A stretch of 64,000 nucleotides of DNA, taken from positions 1 through 64,000 of the forward strand of contig NZ_WMEW01000006.1 of assembly GCF_009856355.1 (NCBI RefSeq), given 5' to 3'. Position 1 is the stretch's first letter. Each line of letters starts with the position of its first letter. Under the pieces are notes generated by a model. It did not search any database. It saw only the letters and a program-made list of their open reading frames with translations, and had not been told where the DNA came from. The DNA is from Halobacillus litoralis. GTDB lineage: Bacteria; Bacillota; Bacilli; Bacillales; Halobacillaceae. The position numbers and the translations under genes are program-made. Of this stretch, positions 26,462 to 34,533 are shown in pieces.

Positions 26462-27766
26462 ATGGAAAAAGAAAGTAAAATCAAGGGAAATGGCTTAGCC
26501 TTAATTCCTTTTCTCGTCTTTATCGTCCTTTTTATCGGGTCTGGGGTATGGACCGGGGACTTCTACCAAATGCCGGTGCTTGTCGCCATTTTCGCAGCGA
26601 TTTTAACGGCGCTGTTGATGAATAGAAAAACGGATTTCCAGACCAAGCTGCAGCAGTTTACAGAAGGAGGCGGACATTCCAACATCATTCTGATGGTCGT
26701 CATCTTTCTGCTCGCCGGTGCTTTCTCCACCGTCGCCGAAGGAATGGGAGCTGTGGATTCGACGGTTAACCTCGGGTTGGCCGTTCTACCGGGCCAGCTG
26801 CTTATTGTAGGTCTGTTCCTTATTGCCTGTTTTATCTCCATTTCCATGGGGACGTCTGTCGGAACGATTGTTGCGCTGGCGCCGATCGGTGTCGGCATTG
26901 CTGATCAGACAGGAGCGGCTCTGCCGTTAACGCTGGGAGCGCTTGTCAGTGGGGCGATGTTCGGCGATAACTTATCTATTATCTCGGATACCACCATTGC
27001 CGCTGTCCGTACGCAGGGAACAAAAATGAAGGATAAGTTCCGGGCCAACTTCCTTATCGTACTTCCAGCAGCCATTCTCACAGCAGTCATTTATGGTGTG
27101 TTGACAGCCGGTGCTTCCGGGAGTGCGCAGGGAGAACAAAGCTTTGAGATCATAAAAGTTCTTCCATATCTCGGGGTGCTTGTATTTGCTGTAATGGGGA
27201 TCAATGTCATCTTTGTTTTAATGGGAGGCATTATTTCCGCCGGGCTGATCGGCCTTCTTATGGGAGATTTCTCAGGAATGGAACTTATTACTCTCCTTGG
27301 GGACGGATTTGCCGGCATGCAGGAGCTTTCTCTGCTTGTTATCCTTCTCGGTGGTCTGGTTGAGCTGATCCGCAGAAATGGTGGGATCGATTTCCTGTTG
27401 GAGAAAATCAGCAGTCGTGCCCGCTCCAGCCGCGGCGGTGAATTCAGTATTGCTGGTCTTGTTGCCGCTGTGAACGTGTCGACAGCGAATAATACGATTT
27501 CCATTATTACAGCAGGTCCGCTTGCTAAACAGATATCATCAAGATTCGGTATTGATGCGAAGCGGTCAGCCAGTGTCCTTGATATCTTCTCGAGCTCTGT
27601 GCAGGGGCTGATTCCTTATGGGGCTCAGGTTTTATCCGCCGCCAGTGTAGCGAGTATTTCACCTGTCAGTATTGTCCCGTTTGCCTTTTATCCTATTCTG
27701 CTGGCGTTATCAGGCATCCTGGCCATTCTGTTCCGATTCCCACGCTCTCATGCAAATCAGAAGTAA
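26462..27766 (+). CDS. NhaC family Na+/H+ antiporter-type transporter (YuiF-like)
   Basis: The protein has about 434 residues and 11-12 helices. It carries the NhaC signature SGAMFGDNLSIISDTTIAA near residue 170 and a second conserved NNTISIITAGPLA stretch. The start at 26462 follows AAGGAG; the long open frame upstream has no start site. It could exchange Na+ for protons or carry an organic ion; YuiF relatives have been linked to amino-acid transport. A terminator follows immediately. Confidence 0.85.
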   Translation: MEKESKIKGNGLALIPFLVFIVLFIGSGVWTGDFYQMPVLVAIFAAILTALLMNRKTDFQTKLQQFTEGGGHSNIILMVVIFLLAGAFSTVAEGMGAVDSTVNLGLAVLPGQLLIVGLFLIACFISISMGTSVGTIVALAPIGVGIADQTGAALPLTLGALVSGAMFGDNLSIISDTTIAAVRTQGTKMKDKFRANFLIVLPAAILTAVIYGVLTAGASGSAQGEQSFEIIKVLPYLGVLVFAVMGINVIFVLMGGIISAGLIGLLMGDFSGMELITLLGDGFAGMQELSLLVILLGGLVELIRRNGGIDFLLEKISSRARSSRGGEFSIAGLVAAVNVSTANNTISIITAGPLAKQISSRFGIDAKRSASVLDIFSSSVQGLIPYGAQVLSAASVASISPVSIVPFAFYPILLALSGILAILFRFPRSHANQK

Positions 27767-27775
27767 AGCACTTGA

Positions 27776-27808
27776 AAAAGCATCAAGCCCCGGCTTGATG
27801 CTTTTTAG
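27776..27808 (+). terminator. Terminator of the NhaC-type gene
   Basis: AAAAAGCATCAAGCC pairs with GGCTTGATGCTTTTT, a 15-base-pair stem. Confidence 0.85.
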
Positions 27809-27902
27809 TTTGTCTGGAGTTTCCCGGCAGCTTTTTTAATGGAGTCCCACGCTGTTTGCTCCCTGTTAATGTAACATTCACATAAAAGGGACGGCTCTAC
27901 GA

Positions 27903-27945
27903 AAGAGAAGCCCTTTTTCTAACATTGAAAAAAGGGCTTCTCTTA
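27903..27945. terminator. Long hairpin between convergent genes
   Basis: AGAGAAGCCCTTTTT pairs with AAAAAGGGCTTCTCT (15 base pairs) around a loop of about nine bases. It lies downstream of the minus-strand STAS gene. It lacks a long T-run on either strand, so it may be a terminator or a decayed repeat. Confidence 0.5.
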
Positions 27946-28017
27946 ATGGGCATTGACCATTGGTTGTGTAGAAAACCGGGAATGGGTCCATGCCTTCTCC
28001 TATAGAAATGGGGTTCG

Positions 28018-28839
28018 TCATCCGTTCTGATTGACGGACAACAACGCCTGTTTTAAGTCATTGTATGTTTCAAGCTCCTTAAAGCTGATCTCCGAATCAA
28101 TGGCAGCCATAGCCATTTCCGTCCGGATACCGGTCATAACGGTCCGTGTGCCGAGGAGTTTGATGGTTTTCGTTAAATTGAACAGGTCATGAATAAATAC
28201 CTCATCAAACGTGGCAATACCGGAGAAGTCAATAAACAATAAACGCAGGCTGTGTTCTTTGACCTTATGAAGAGTATGGTCTTTAACGATTTCAAAACGG
28301 TCCGGTGAGAATTCGCCGACAAGAGGCAGCACGGCCTGGAATTCATCAATCAGCACCACGGGTGTGGATACTTCATTCAAATCTTTCTCGATTTTCTCAT
28401 GCTCCTGCTCTTTCAGTTTATTATAGTTATCCGTAGTTGCCCTTATCGCCGCATCAAAGGCGGTTACAACTTCTTCTGTGACAAGAAAGCCTTCCTCGAC
28501 CTTTGCTTCTTTAATCATGTCCGATCTTCTCATATGCTTCATTAAAGAGAGACGGAATACGCAGAGGACATCCACCGTCTGTTTGAGAAGGACGCCCTGG
28601 GAGTAGAGGAAATTATTCGTATCATAACCGATTTCAGCGGCATTGGTTTCCTCAGGGTGCTGCAGAAGACTTCTCGCCACACGGTCAAGAAGCAGGGACA
28701 GCATATCGAAGTGATAATTCAATTCCTGATCGGTATAGTCGATTTCTAATTGATCCAATGTTGCGGGAAGCAGTTCACTGACGAGTTTTGTCTGATTATC
28801 TTCAAAATATTGCGCAAGTCGCTGGTTTAAACTGTCCAT
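28018..28839 (-). CDS. RsbR paralogue with C-terminal STAS domain
   Basis: This 273-residue protein has an N-terminal helical sensory domain of about 150 residues resembling the non-haem globin part of RsbR proteins. A linker helix and a STAS domain follow (about 165-270) with VVLIDEF, then LLFIDFSGIATFDEVFIHDL and VMTGIRTEMAMA. Such proteins build the stressosome that holds RsbT and so controls sigma-B. The gene stands alone, without rsbS, rsbT or other rsb genes nearby, as for the dispersed RsbR paralogues of Bacillus subtilis. Confidence 0.85.
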   Translation of the reverse strand: MDSLNQRLAQYFEDNQTKLVSELLPATLDQLEIDYTDQELNYHFDMLSLLLDRVARSLLQHPEETNAAEIGYDTNNFLYSQGVLLKQTVDVLCVFRLSLMKHMRRSDMIKEAKVEEGFLVTEEVVTAFDAAIRATTDNYNKLKEQEHEKIEKDLNEVSTPVVLIDEFQAVLPLVGEFSPDRFEIVKDHTLHKVKEHSLRLLFIDFSGIATFDEVFIHDLFNLTKTIKLLGTRTVMTGIRTEMAMAAIDSEISFKELETYNDLKQALLSVNQNG

Positions 28840-28940
28840 GGTTGGTCTCCTTCCAATAAGCAGTATTGTACCTATACCCTTTTTTTACTGCTGTATAACT
28901 TACATTTTCCCAGTTAGAGGAATTGATTCAATACATATAT

Positions 28941-29672
28941 TTATGTCACCGGCTGGCCGTAGACGGCAAGATACTGCTGATTTGAAAAAGGGGTGAACTG
29001 CTGTCCATTCCAGGAAAGAGGGGTTTGCATGAGACCCAGCCCATCTGCATTATACCGGCCGGTGACCCGTTGGAATGCGAACAACTCATACACCCCATCG
29101 CCATTGAAATCGACGGGATATAGTTGATTGAGTCCGGATACGGATCCCTGCAGGGGAGTTAACAATGTTCCATCATCTGTATAAATCTCAGAAAGGTATG
29201 CTTTACTCCGGTTACTCAGATCAATAAGAAAAGACAGGGCAGGCGTTTCACTCACCACTTTTACTTTATAGTCATTTTGATAGGTGACGGTATACTTGAA
29301 TGAAGAATCGAAGCTTTCATAATTAAAAAGTAGAGAAGGCTGGTTATTGAAGAAGCTGTATACATAGTAGTAACCAAATCCGCCGCTTCCACCTGAATCC
29401 ATGCTGACTAAAATATCGTCTATGCCATTCCCGGTAAAATCACCCAGGAAGAGCCTCGGCTGATAACCTGTGTTTGTCGGGAGGGGGATGCTGTAAAACT
29501 GCTGGGTGCGGCCGTCCTGAATAATGAGTGTGATGCCGGTGACGTATGGGCTGTCCGGTGACTGATAACCAGATAAATACACGTAGTCCATAATGGAATC
29601 CCCGTTGACGTCCCCTTGAGCAAAAGCGGTGATGACCGCCGTTTCGGAAGGCTGTCTGAAGTATGGATGCAT
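28941..29672 (-). CDS. FG-GAP/VCBS repeat protein, possibly calcium binding
   Basis: This 243-residue protein has at least three integrin-like calcium loops: DVNGDSIMDYVY, DFTGNGIDDILV and DFNGDGVYELFA. The stretches between them are Tyr- and Ser-rich beta strands. There is no signal peptide or membrane helix, so if it reaches the surface or the spore coat it uses another route. Its partner is unknown. The upstream intergenic region is occupied by a repeat element (29751-30100). Confidence 0.75.
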   Translation of the reverse strand: MHPYFRQPSETAVITAFAQGDVNGDSIMDYVYLSGYQSPDSPYVTGITLIIQDGRTQQFYSIPLPTNTGYQPRLFLGDFTGNGIDDILVSMDSGGSGGFGYYYVYSFFNNQPSLLFNYESFDSSFKYTVTYQNDYKVKVVSETPALSFLIDLSNRSKAYLSEIYTDDGTLLTPLQGSVSGLNQLYPVDFNGDGVYELFAFQRVTGRYNADGLGLMQTPLSWNGQQFTPFSNQQYLAVYGQPVT

Positions 29673-29721
29673 GACGCGTACCTCCTTTTTAACAGCTTAT
29701 GCCGGCTGAGCAGGGAGAATC

Positions 29722-29750
29722 AAAAAAAGAGCCCGGAGGGGTCTTTTTTT
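29722..29750. repeat. Left terminator-like direct repeat flanking element copy A
   Basis: The hairpin GAGCCCGGAGGGGTC with flanking A- and T-runs repeats, in the same orientation, the terminator at 30101-30126 on the other side of the element. No gene ends here: the neighbouring minus-strand gene starts at 29672. The second copy is best explained by the insertion. Confidence 0.75.
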
Positions 29751-30100
29751 GGCTGTAGAAAAAGCCTGAGTTACCCAGTTAGAGTTGTCCATTTGTCGTA
29801 TAAAGGGTCACATTCCGCTTATCGGTGGATGAATACTTCAGGCATCACCACCGAATGCTCTTCGTCCCGACGTTAGAATATATAAGAAAGAGATTGTGTA
29901 CTAAGCAGGTTCGCAGATTCAAAAAACGGCGGGAGTTGCGCTGTTCCCGATTGCGTGAAAAAGAAAACGGAAAAGAACGGGCGCTGATGACGGCTGCCTG
30001 CCGGAATATGAAAAAGAATTCCCAAGGAGCGGAGCCCCTTCCACTCCTGGCGGTAAGAAAGAAAAAAGCTTGTAAAGAAACCGGGGTTTCTCTACAAGCT
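29751..30100 (+). mobile_element. Terminator-associated element, copy A (about 350 bp)
   Basis: It begins GGCTGTAGAAAAAGCC and ends with the hairpin AGCTTGTAAAGAAACC and GGTTTCTCTACAAGCT. The two ends are imperfect inverted repeats of each other (GCTGTAGAAAAA against GCTTGTAGAGAAA). Shared blocks with copies B and C include GTTGTCCATTTGTCGT, GACGTTAGA, GCAGGTTCGCAGATT, GGCGCTGATGACGGC and CCCAAGGAGCGG. About 70 bases of the core are missing here. There is no coding capacity. Confidence 0.8.
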
Positions 30101-30126
30101 GAAAAGAGCCCGGAGGGCTCTTTTTT
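30101..30126 (-). terminator. Terminator of the 30125-30580 gene and right flank of copy A
   Basis: AAAAGAGCCC pairs with GGGCTCTTTT and abuts the minus-strand stop codon. It is the presumed original terminator. Confidence 0.8.
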
Positions 30127-30580
30127 AGAGACGGCTGAATCCTTCCTGTTCCAGGAAAGAGGCAGCTTCCTGGTAGGAGTTGAATGCTCCTTCCAAGGTA
30201 TCATCGGCATAGACGTTATAGCCGTCTTCTTCTCTTAATAAAATCAATGCCTGATCACGGTCGTTCAGCCATTCTTCCATAACCGGATCTTTTTCAGCCG
30301 GGGATAGGGAGAGGGAGTTGATGGCTTCCCGGATCAGATCTCTTAAAGCATCCGCACTGTAATCTTTAATATTGATCATACCGCGCTCATCTGTATCCGC
30401 CTCTTCCATTTCACCGGCATAAACAAAGCCGTTGCCGTTTGGATGAAGACGGTAAACGACAATCTTTTTGTCGTAGAGGCTGTCTTCGTAATGGAAGTTC
30501 ACCCGTCCAAGTGAAATATCCTTTCGGTCTAATTCTGTAAACTCTTCAATAACTGCAACTTTTTCTTCAAATGTGAGCAT
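30125..30580 (-). CDS. Uncharacterised acidic cytosolic protein
   Basis: The protein has 151 residues, is acidic and lacks membrane helices or known motifs. A short N-terminal helix precedes a region of beta strands (IVVYRLHPNGNGFVYAGEM) and a helical C-terminus. A ribosome site, GGAGG, stands before the ATG. I do not recognise the family. Confidence 0.65.
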   Translation of the reverse strand: MLTFEEKVAVIEEFTELDRKDISLGRVNFHYEDSLYDKKIVVYRLHPNGNGFVYAGEMEEADTDERGMINIKDYSADALRDLIREAINSLSLSPAEKDPVMEEWLNDRDQALILLREEDGYNVYADDTLEGAFNSYQEAASFLEQEGFSRL

Positions 30581-30651
30581 AACGTCCTCCTGATGTCATT
30601 CGTAGGCTTAGTATAGCATAACCGTGGAAGTCATACATCAAGAGTGGACAA

Positions 30652-31506
30652 TCATTTCGCGCCGAAATTCATACGGATATAACGGCCGCGGACGATTTGA
30701 TAAATGCCGTACAAAATCAGTCCCAATCCTGCGGTACCAAGCAGGATCTGTCCGAATGGCTGCTGGGATATCTCAGAAAGAGCTCCGTCCATTCCTTTGG
30801 CCTCATCCGGGTTGGATGTCATGGCCGTCCTGATAAAGAAAAATCCGATTAAGCCGAGAACGATCCCACGGGCGGATAAACCGAAACGGCCGCTCGTTTT
30901 AGCTACTTTAAGCCGGTGTTCGTCCATATCTCCAATATTGAAGGATTTCATAAACCCTCCAGAAGCTCCTTTATAGAACTCGTAGGCTGCATAACCGATG
31001 ATAATAAGGCCGACGATTCCGACGAGCCACTGGCCGAAAGGCTGGGATAACAATTTCGCTGACATGGTTTTCTCTGTGCTTCCACCGCTTGATCCTGCAT
31101 TCATGGCGATTTTAACCGCGTTATAAGCAATACCGCCATAAATAGCCGCTGCTACGACGTAAGCGATCCGGGTGATGATTCCTTTGGCATCACTGCCTTT
31201 ATTTCCCGGATCAAGAACAGCTTCGATCAGGCGCCAGATGATGTAGGCGAACAGGCCGACAGCTACGGCCCACAGCAGGATTTCACCAAACGCTACCTGA
31301 GCCACCGCACGGAACATGCCTGATGTTCCGGTCGTCTTCCCACCTCCGACACCAATGACCGCCATGAAAGTCAGAAGACCGATCAGCATATATACCGTTC
31401 CCTTTGCCATAAAACCGAATCGGGCCAGGCGACGGATCCAGGGTTTTATTTCCTCTTTCGTCTGTTGGGCATCTGAATTGCTTGAAGATGTAAATGTAGA
31501 AGCCAT
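30652..31506 (-). CDS. DUF1206 membrane protein
   Basis: This 284-residue protein has six helices arranged as three repeated pairs. Each unit starts with a variant of RFGFMAKGTVYMLIGLLTF or RFGLSARGIVLGLIGFFFI and ends in a PFGQ.L.G..GLG..YG stretch. These are the DUF1206 repeats. Function is unknown. The AAGGAGTG before the ATG supports the start. Confidence 0.85.
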   Translation of the reverse strand: MASTFTSSSNSDAQQTKEEIKPWIRRLARFGFMAKGTVYMLIGLLTFMAVIGVGGGKTTGTSGMFRAVAQVAFGEILLWAVAVGLFAYIIWRLIEAVLDPGNKGSDAKGIITRIAYVVAAAIYGGIAYNAVKIAMNAGSSGGSTEKTMSAKLLSQPFGQWLVGIVGLIIIGYAAYEFYKGASGGFMKSFNIGDMDEHRLKVAKTSGRFGLSARGIVLGLIGFFFIRTAMTSNPDEAKGMDGALSEISQQPFGQILLGTAGLGLILYGIYQIVRGRYIRMNFGAK

Positions 31507-31632
31507 GTTCCTGTGTTCACTCCTTCTTAAACTGTTGGTTGCTTAAGAAACTATTTCCCGTTGTGCTGAAAAAAGAAACCGGGTACAGAAAGAAGTCGTG
31601 TTAAAATAGATGAAGAAGAAAGGGGGCGGACC

Positions 31633-31863
31633 ATGTATCTGACAATCAAGGAAACCGCTGGGTACCTGGAACTTCCTGAGGATTATATAGAGTATCTCGT
31701 TCATCATAATAAAATCAAAACCGTTCATGATGGTGAGCAGCTGCTCATCAATAAGCACCAATTTTCTACACATCTGGAGCAGATGGAAAATTACAGGGAA
31801 TTGATCCAGGCGTATTTGAACGAACCGATTCCGGAAGATCCGGATGTTAAAGATGAAGATTAA
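31633..31863 (+). CDS. Excisionase-like (MerR-type HTH) small protein
   Basis: This 76-residue protein begins MYLTIKETAGYLELPEDYIEYLV, the helix-turn-helix of excisionase/HTH_17 domains, followed by a wing-like LLINKHQFSTHL. It is adjacent to no integrase or att site, so it is more likely a small housekeeping DNA-binding or adaptor protein than a phage excisionase. AAAGGGGG precedes the ATG. Confidence 0.75.
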   Translation: MYLTIKETAGYLELPEDYIEYLVHHNKIKTVHDGEQLLINKHQFSTHLEQMENYRELIQAYLNEPIPEDPDVKDED

Positions 31864-31896
31864 AAAAACAGAGCCGTAAATCAGGCTCTGTTTTCA
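31864..31896. terminator. Bidirectional terminator between HTH gene and ridA
   Basis: AAAACAGAGCC pairs with GGCTCTGTTTT and lies between two convergent genes. Confidence 0.8.
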
Positions 31897-31897
31897 T

Positions 31898-32278
31898 CTA
31901 TTTCCGGGCGGCTACAGCTTCAATTTCCACTTTCGCGCCCTTAGGGAGACGGCTGACTTCCACGGCTGCCCGTGCGGGGTAAGGTTCGCTCAAATAGCCG
32001 GCATAGGCGTCATTCACGGCAGCGAAATCATCCATGGAAGCGAGATAGATATTCATTTTAGCCACATTGGAGAAATCGAGACCGGCTTCGTTCAGGACAG
32101 CTTTCAAGTTTTTCATCACCTGATGGGTCTGCTCAGTTACGTCATCAGATACAAATTCCATTGTTTCTGGAAGGAGAGGAATCTGTCCGGATAGAAAAAC
32201 GAGATTCCCAAGATCCACAGCCTGGGAGTAGGGTCCGATGGCATCAGGAGCCTGTGTGGTAGAAATGGTTTGGAACAT
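31898..32278 (-). CDS. ridA: RidA family reactive intermediate deaminase
   Basis: The protein has about 126 residues, the usual RidA length. It carries APDAIGPYSQAV, FLSGQIPL, KMNIYLASMDDF, YPARAAVEVSRLPKGA and VEIEAVA, including the substrate-binding Arg of the PARAAVEV motif. It hydrolyses enamine/imine intermediates released by PLP enzymes. AAAGGAGG precedes the ATG at 32278. Confidence 0.93.
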   Translation of the reverse strand: MFQTISTTQAPDAIGPYSQAVDLGNLVFLSGQIPLLPETMEFVSDDVTEQTHQVMKNLKAVLNEAGLDFSNVAKMNIYLASMDDFAAVNDAYAGYLSEPYPARAAVEVSRLPKGAKVEIEAVAARK

Positions 32279-32360
32279 GGTTGTGCCTCCTTTATGTATT
32301 TGGCTAAAGTTTACCACGTTTTTATCTATGGACATAGCGTTATCGGCCGTCTTTATGATT

Positions 32361-32402
32361 GGGACTGCCCCGTTCCTTAATAGGGACAGCCCGCTGTTTT
32401 TT
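32361..32402 (+). terminator. Orphan terminator-like hairpin in the leader of the Spo0E-like gene
   Basis: GGGACTGCCCC pairs with GGGACAGCCC with one bulge and one mismatch, followed by GCTGTTTTTT. No plus-strand gene ends here, so it may attenuate the spo0E-like transcript or end a short leader RNA. Confidence 0.5.
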
Positions 32403-32454
32403 GCGGTTTAGCCTTTGGGAAACGGGGAAAATGAATGAAGAAGGAGTTGAGATC

Positions 32455-32625
32455 ATGCCTTATAAAGAAAGACTTGAAAAGCAGATTGAAGAATTAAGAA
32501 AACACATGTACGACATATATAACAAAAACCCCGAGGACCCGGAACTGCTTCGTATTTCTCAAGACCTGGATGATTTATTGAACCGGTTTGGAAACGAAGA
32601 CAGTTATCAATGTTCCAATCAGTAG
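32455..32625 (+). CDS. Spo0E-like aspartyl-phosphate phosphatase
   Basis: The protein has 56 residues. It has the two-helix Spo0E layout, with the signature SQDLDDLLNRF near the C-terminus (SxxLD motif). Members dephosphorylate response regulators such as Spo0A~P and delay sporulation. AAGGAG sits eight bases before the ATG at 32455. The target regulator cannot be read from sequence. Confidence 0.88.
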   Translation: MPYKERLEKQIEELRKHMYDIYNKNPEDPELLRISQDLDDLLNRFGNEDSYQCSNQ

Positions 32626-32652
32626 GATCTCCTGTATGAAAAACGGTTTAAT

Positions 32653-32796
32653 TTGATGCCTCCGGCTGGATGTGGTAGATTATTGGTAATGCCGCCCTGC
32701 GATCATTACGACTGCGGGAAACTTAACCATTCCTACAGGGTGGCAGGTTTCTATACATATAACTAGGCCTTCTGCATGCGGCAGAAGGCTTTTTTT
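32653..32796 (+). ncRNA. Candidate small RNA with own promoter and terminator
   Basis: A sigma-A-like promoter, TTGATG (32653-32658), 17 bases, TAGATT (32676-32681), is followed by a perfect 10-base-pair stem (TGCCGCCCTG 32690-32699 with CAGGGTGGCA 32736-32745). A strong terminator comes next (GCCTTCTGC with GCAGAAGGC, then seven T, to 32796). The transcript would be about 109 nt. No open reading frame with a ribosome site lies inside. It does not match a riboswitch class I know. It could instead be a leader for the downstream cstA gene, but that gene has its own promoter. Confidence 0.6.
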
Positions 32797-32810
32797 GATG
32801 CGTTTTTACC

Positions 32811-32824
32811 TGCAAACGCTTCAC
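32811..32824 (+). promoter_or_regulatory. Weak cre-like site upstream of cstA
   Basis: TGCAAACGCTTCAC shares the first 11 bases with the cre at 15321 but fits the consensus at only 11 of 14 positions. It lies about 45 bases before the cstA -35 box, where CcpA could act. Confidence 0.4.
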
Positions 32825-32867
32825 TTCAAGAAAAAAAAGAATAAAAAATAAATATTCAGAAAATGGG

Positions 32868-32896
32868 TTGTTATTCGACAAAGAAGCGGCTAGAAT
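32868..32896 (+). promoter_or_regulatory. Promoter of cstA
   Basis: TTGTTA (32868-32873), 17 bases, TAGAAT (32891-32896). Confidence 0.6.
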
Positions 32897-32931
32897 ACTT
32901 TTTATATTCTTATTTGGAAGGAGGCTCAGCG

Positions 32932-34377
32932 ATGGTCACATTTATCGCATCTATTGCTTTACTTATACTCGGTTATTTTGTTTATGGAAAGGTGGTCGAA
33001 CGCATTTTTGTCATCAATGACAAAAAGACGACACCGGCCTATGAGCAGAATGACGGATTTGACTACATGCCGATGAGCTGGTGGAAAGCGAGCTTGATCC
33101 AGCTGCTCAATATCGCTGGGCTTGGACCGATTTTCGGAGCCGTTATGGGCGCTCTTTACGGGCCCGTTGCATTTATATGGATTGTCATTGGATCAATTTT
33201 CGGGGGAGCGGTTCATGATTACTTCTCCGGTATGATGTCTCTGCGGCATAAAGGCGAGCAGTTCCCCGGTCTGGTAGGGAAATACCTTGGAAACCCTGCA
33301 CGGGTGATCATTAACGTTCTATCCATCGGATTGATGGTGCTGGTCGCAGCAGCTTTCACTGCCGGACCTGCCCAGCTGATGGCGGAAGTGACACCACTTG
33401 GATTCTTTACATGTATCCTTCTGATTTTTGCTTACTTTCTGGTAGCTACCGTTCTTCCGATTAACAAAATTATCGGAAAGGTGTATCCGATTTTCGGGGC
33501 GGTGCTCATTTTTATGGCCGTCAGTATCGGGATCGGATTGTTCTTCTTTGATAATCCCGTTCCGAATCTGACCGTTGCGAACCTTCACCCTCAGGAACTT
33601 CCAATCTGGCCGCTGTTAATGGTTACGGTTTCCTGTGGAGCGATTTCAGGATTTCATAGTACGCAGAGCCCGATTCTTGCGCGAACGTTGAAAAAAGAAA
33701 GCGAAGGCAGGAAAGTGTTTTACGGAGCAATGATTGCCGAAGGGATTATCGCCTTGATCTGGGCGGCGGCAGGAATGGCCTTTTTCGGCGGTACAGGGGA
33801 GCTTCAAATGGCCCTTGACGCAGGTGGCCCGGCCGGCGTGGTCAACGAAATCAGTACTTCCACTCTTGGAACACTGGGCGGCATTCTTGCTGTACTAGGT
33901 GTCATTATCCTTCCGATTACTACAGGGGATACAGCGCTGAGGTCCTCCCGGATGATGCTTGTGGATCTGCTTAAAGGATTTACCAAAAAGGAATGGAACG
34001 GGAAATGGGCGACGATCCTTCTGGCTGTACCTGTTGCTGTACCGACCTTCATGCTTACACAGATGGACTACAGCTTCCTGTGGCGTTATGTAGGCTGGTC
34101 AAACCAGGTCGTGGCCACCGTCATGCTTTGGACGGGAGCGATGTATTTGATGAAGCAGGCAAAATTCCACTGGATCTGCAGTGTACCGGCGCTGTTTATG
34201 ACAGCTGTGGTCAGTACCTATATCTTCTATGCACCGGAAGGGTTCGGTCTGTCTTATTCCACATCCATGTTGTTAGGTGCTGTCATCTGGACGGTCGTCT
34301 TCACATGGTTCGTGTGGCAGGTCATCAAACATAAAATGCACAAACAGCAGCACGTCGTTACAACGAAAGCAAGCTGA
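32932..34377 (+). CDS. cstA: Carbon starvation protein CstA (peptide/pyruvate transporter family)
   Basis: This integral membrane protein of about 481 residues has some 13 helices. It is of the short CstA type. Conserved stretches include YVYGK-like YFVYGKVVERIF, LLNIAGLGPIFGAVMG, IGSIFGGAVHDYFSGMMS, GFHSTQSPILARTL and TTGDTALRSSRM. GGAAGGAGG precedes the ATG. CstA proteins take up peptides or pyruvate under carbon limitation, which agrees with a nearby cre-like site. Confidence 0.92.
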   Translation: MVTFIASIALLILGYFVYGKVVERIFVINDKKTTPAYEQNDGFDYMPMSWWKASLIQLLNIAGLGPIFGAVMGALYGPVAFIWIVIGSIFGGAVHDYFSGMMSLRHKGEQFPGLVGKYLGNPARVIINVLSIGLMVLVAAAFTAGPAQLMAEVTPLGFFTCILLIFAYFLVATVLPINKIIGKVYPIFGAVLIFMAVSIGIGLFFFDNPVPNLTVANLHPQELPIWPLLMVTVSCGAISGFHSTQSPILARTLKKESEGRKVFYGAMIAEGIIALIWAAAGMAFFGGTGELQMALDAGGPAGVVNEISTSTLGTLGGILAVLGVIILPITTGDTALRSSRMMLVDLLKGFTKKEWNGKWATILLAVPVAVPTFMLTQMDYSFLWRYVGWSNQVVATVMLWTGAMYLMKQAKFHWICSVPALFMTAVVSTYIFYAPEGFGLSYSTSMLLGAVIWTVVFTWFVWQVIKHKMHKQQHVVTTKAS

Positions 34378-34381
34378 TTCC

Positions 34382-34410
34382 AACACCCTCCGTTTCGGAG
34401 GGTGTTTTAT
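34382..34410 (+). terminator. Terminator of cstA
   Basis: AACACCCTCC pairs with GGAGGGTGTT, followed by TTATT. Confidence 0.8.
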
Positions 34411-34533
34411 TGTCTGGGAACAGGTGTGCTTCGGATTGGACATAAAAAGGGCATTGAATGAGTCATATCCTAGTAACTTTATCGGGATTTTATGATAAAA
34501 TAAAGAAAACATGGATAAGAGAGGGGTTGCAGC

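Noticed and set aside
29751..30100. Group II (IIC) intron at a terminator
   Set aside because: Insertion next to terminators fits IIC introns, but there is no GUGYG 5' end, no recognisable domain V and no reverse transcriptase, and introns do not duplicate their target.
31633..31863. Excisionase of an integrated element
   Set aside because: No integrase, att repeats or phage genes nearby; the HTH alone is not sufficient.
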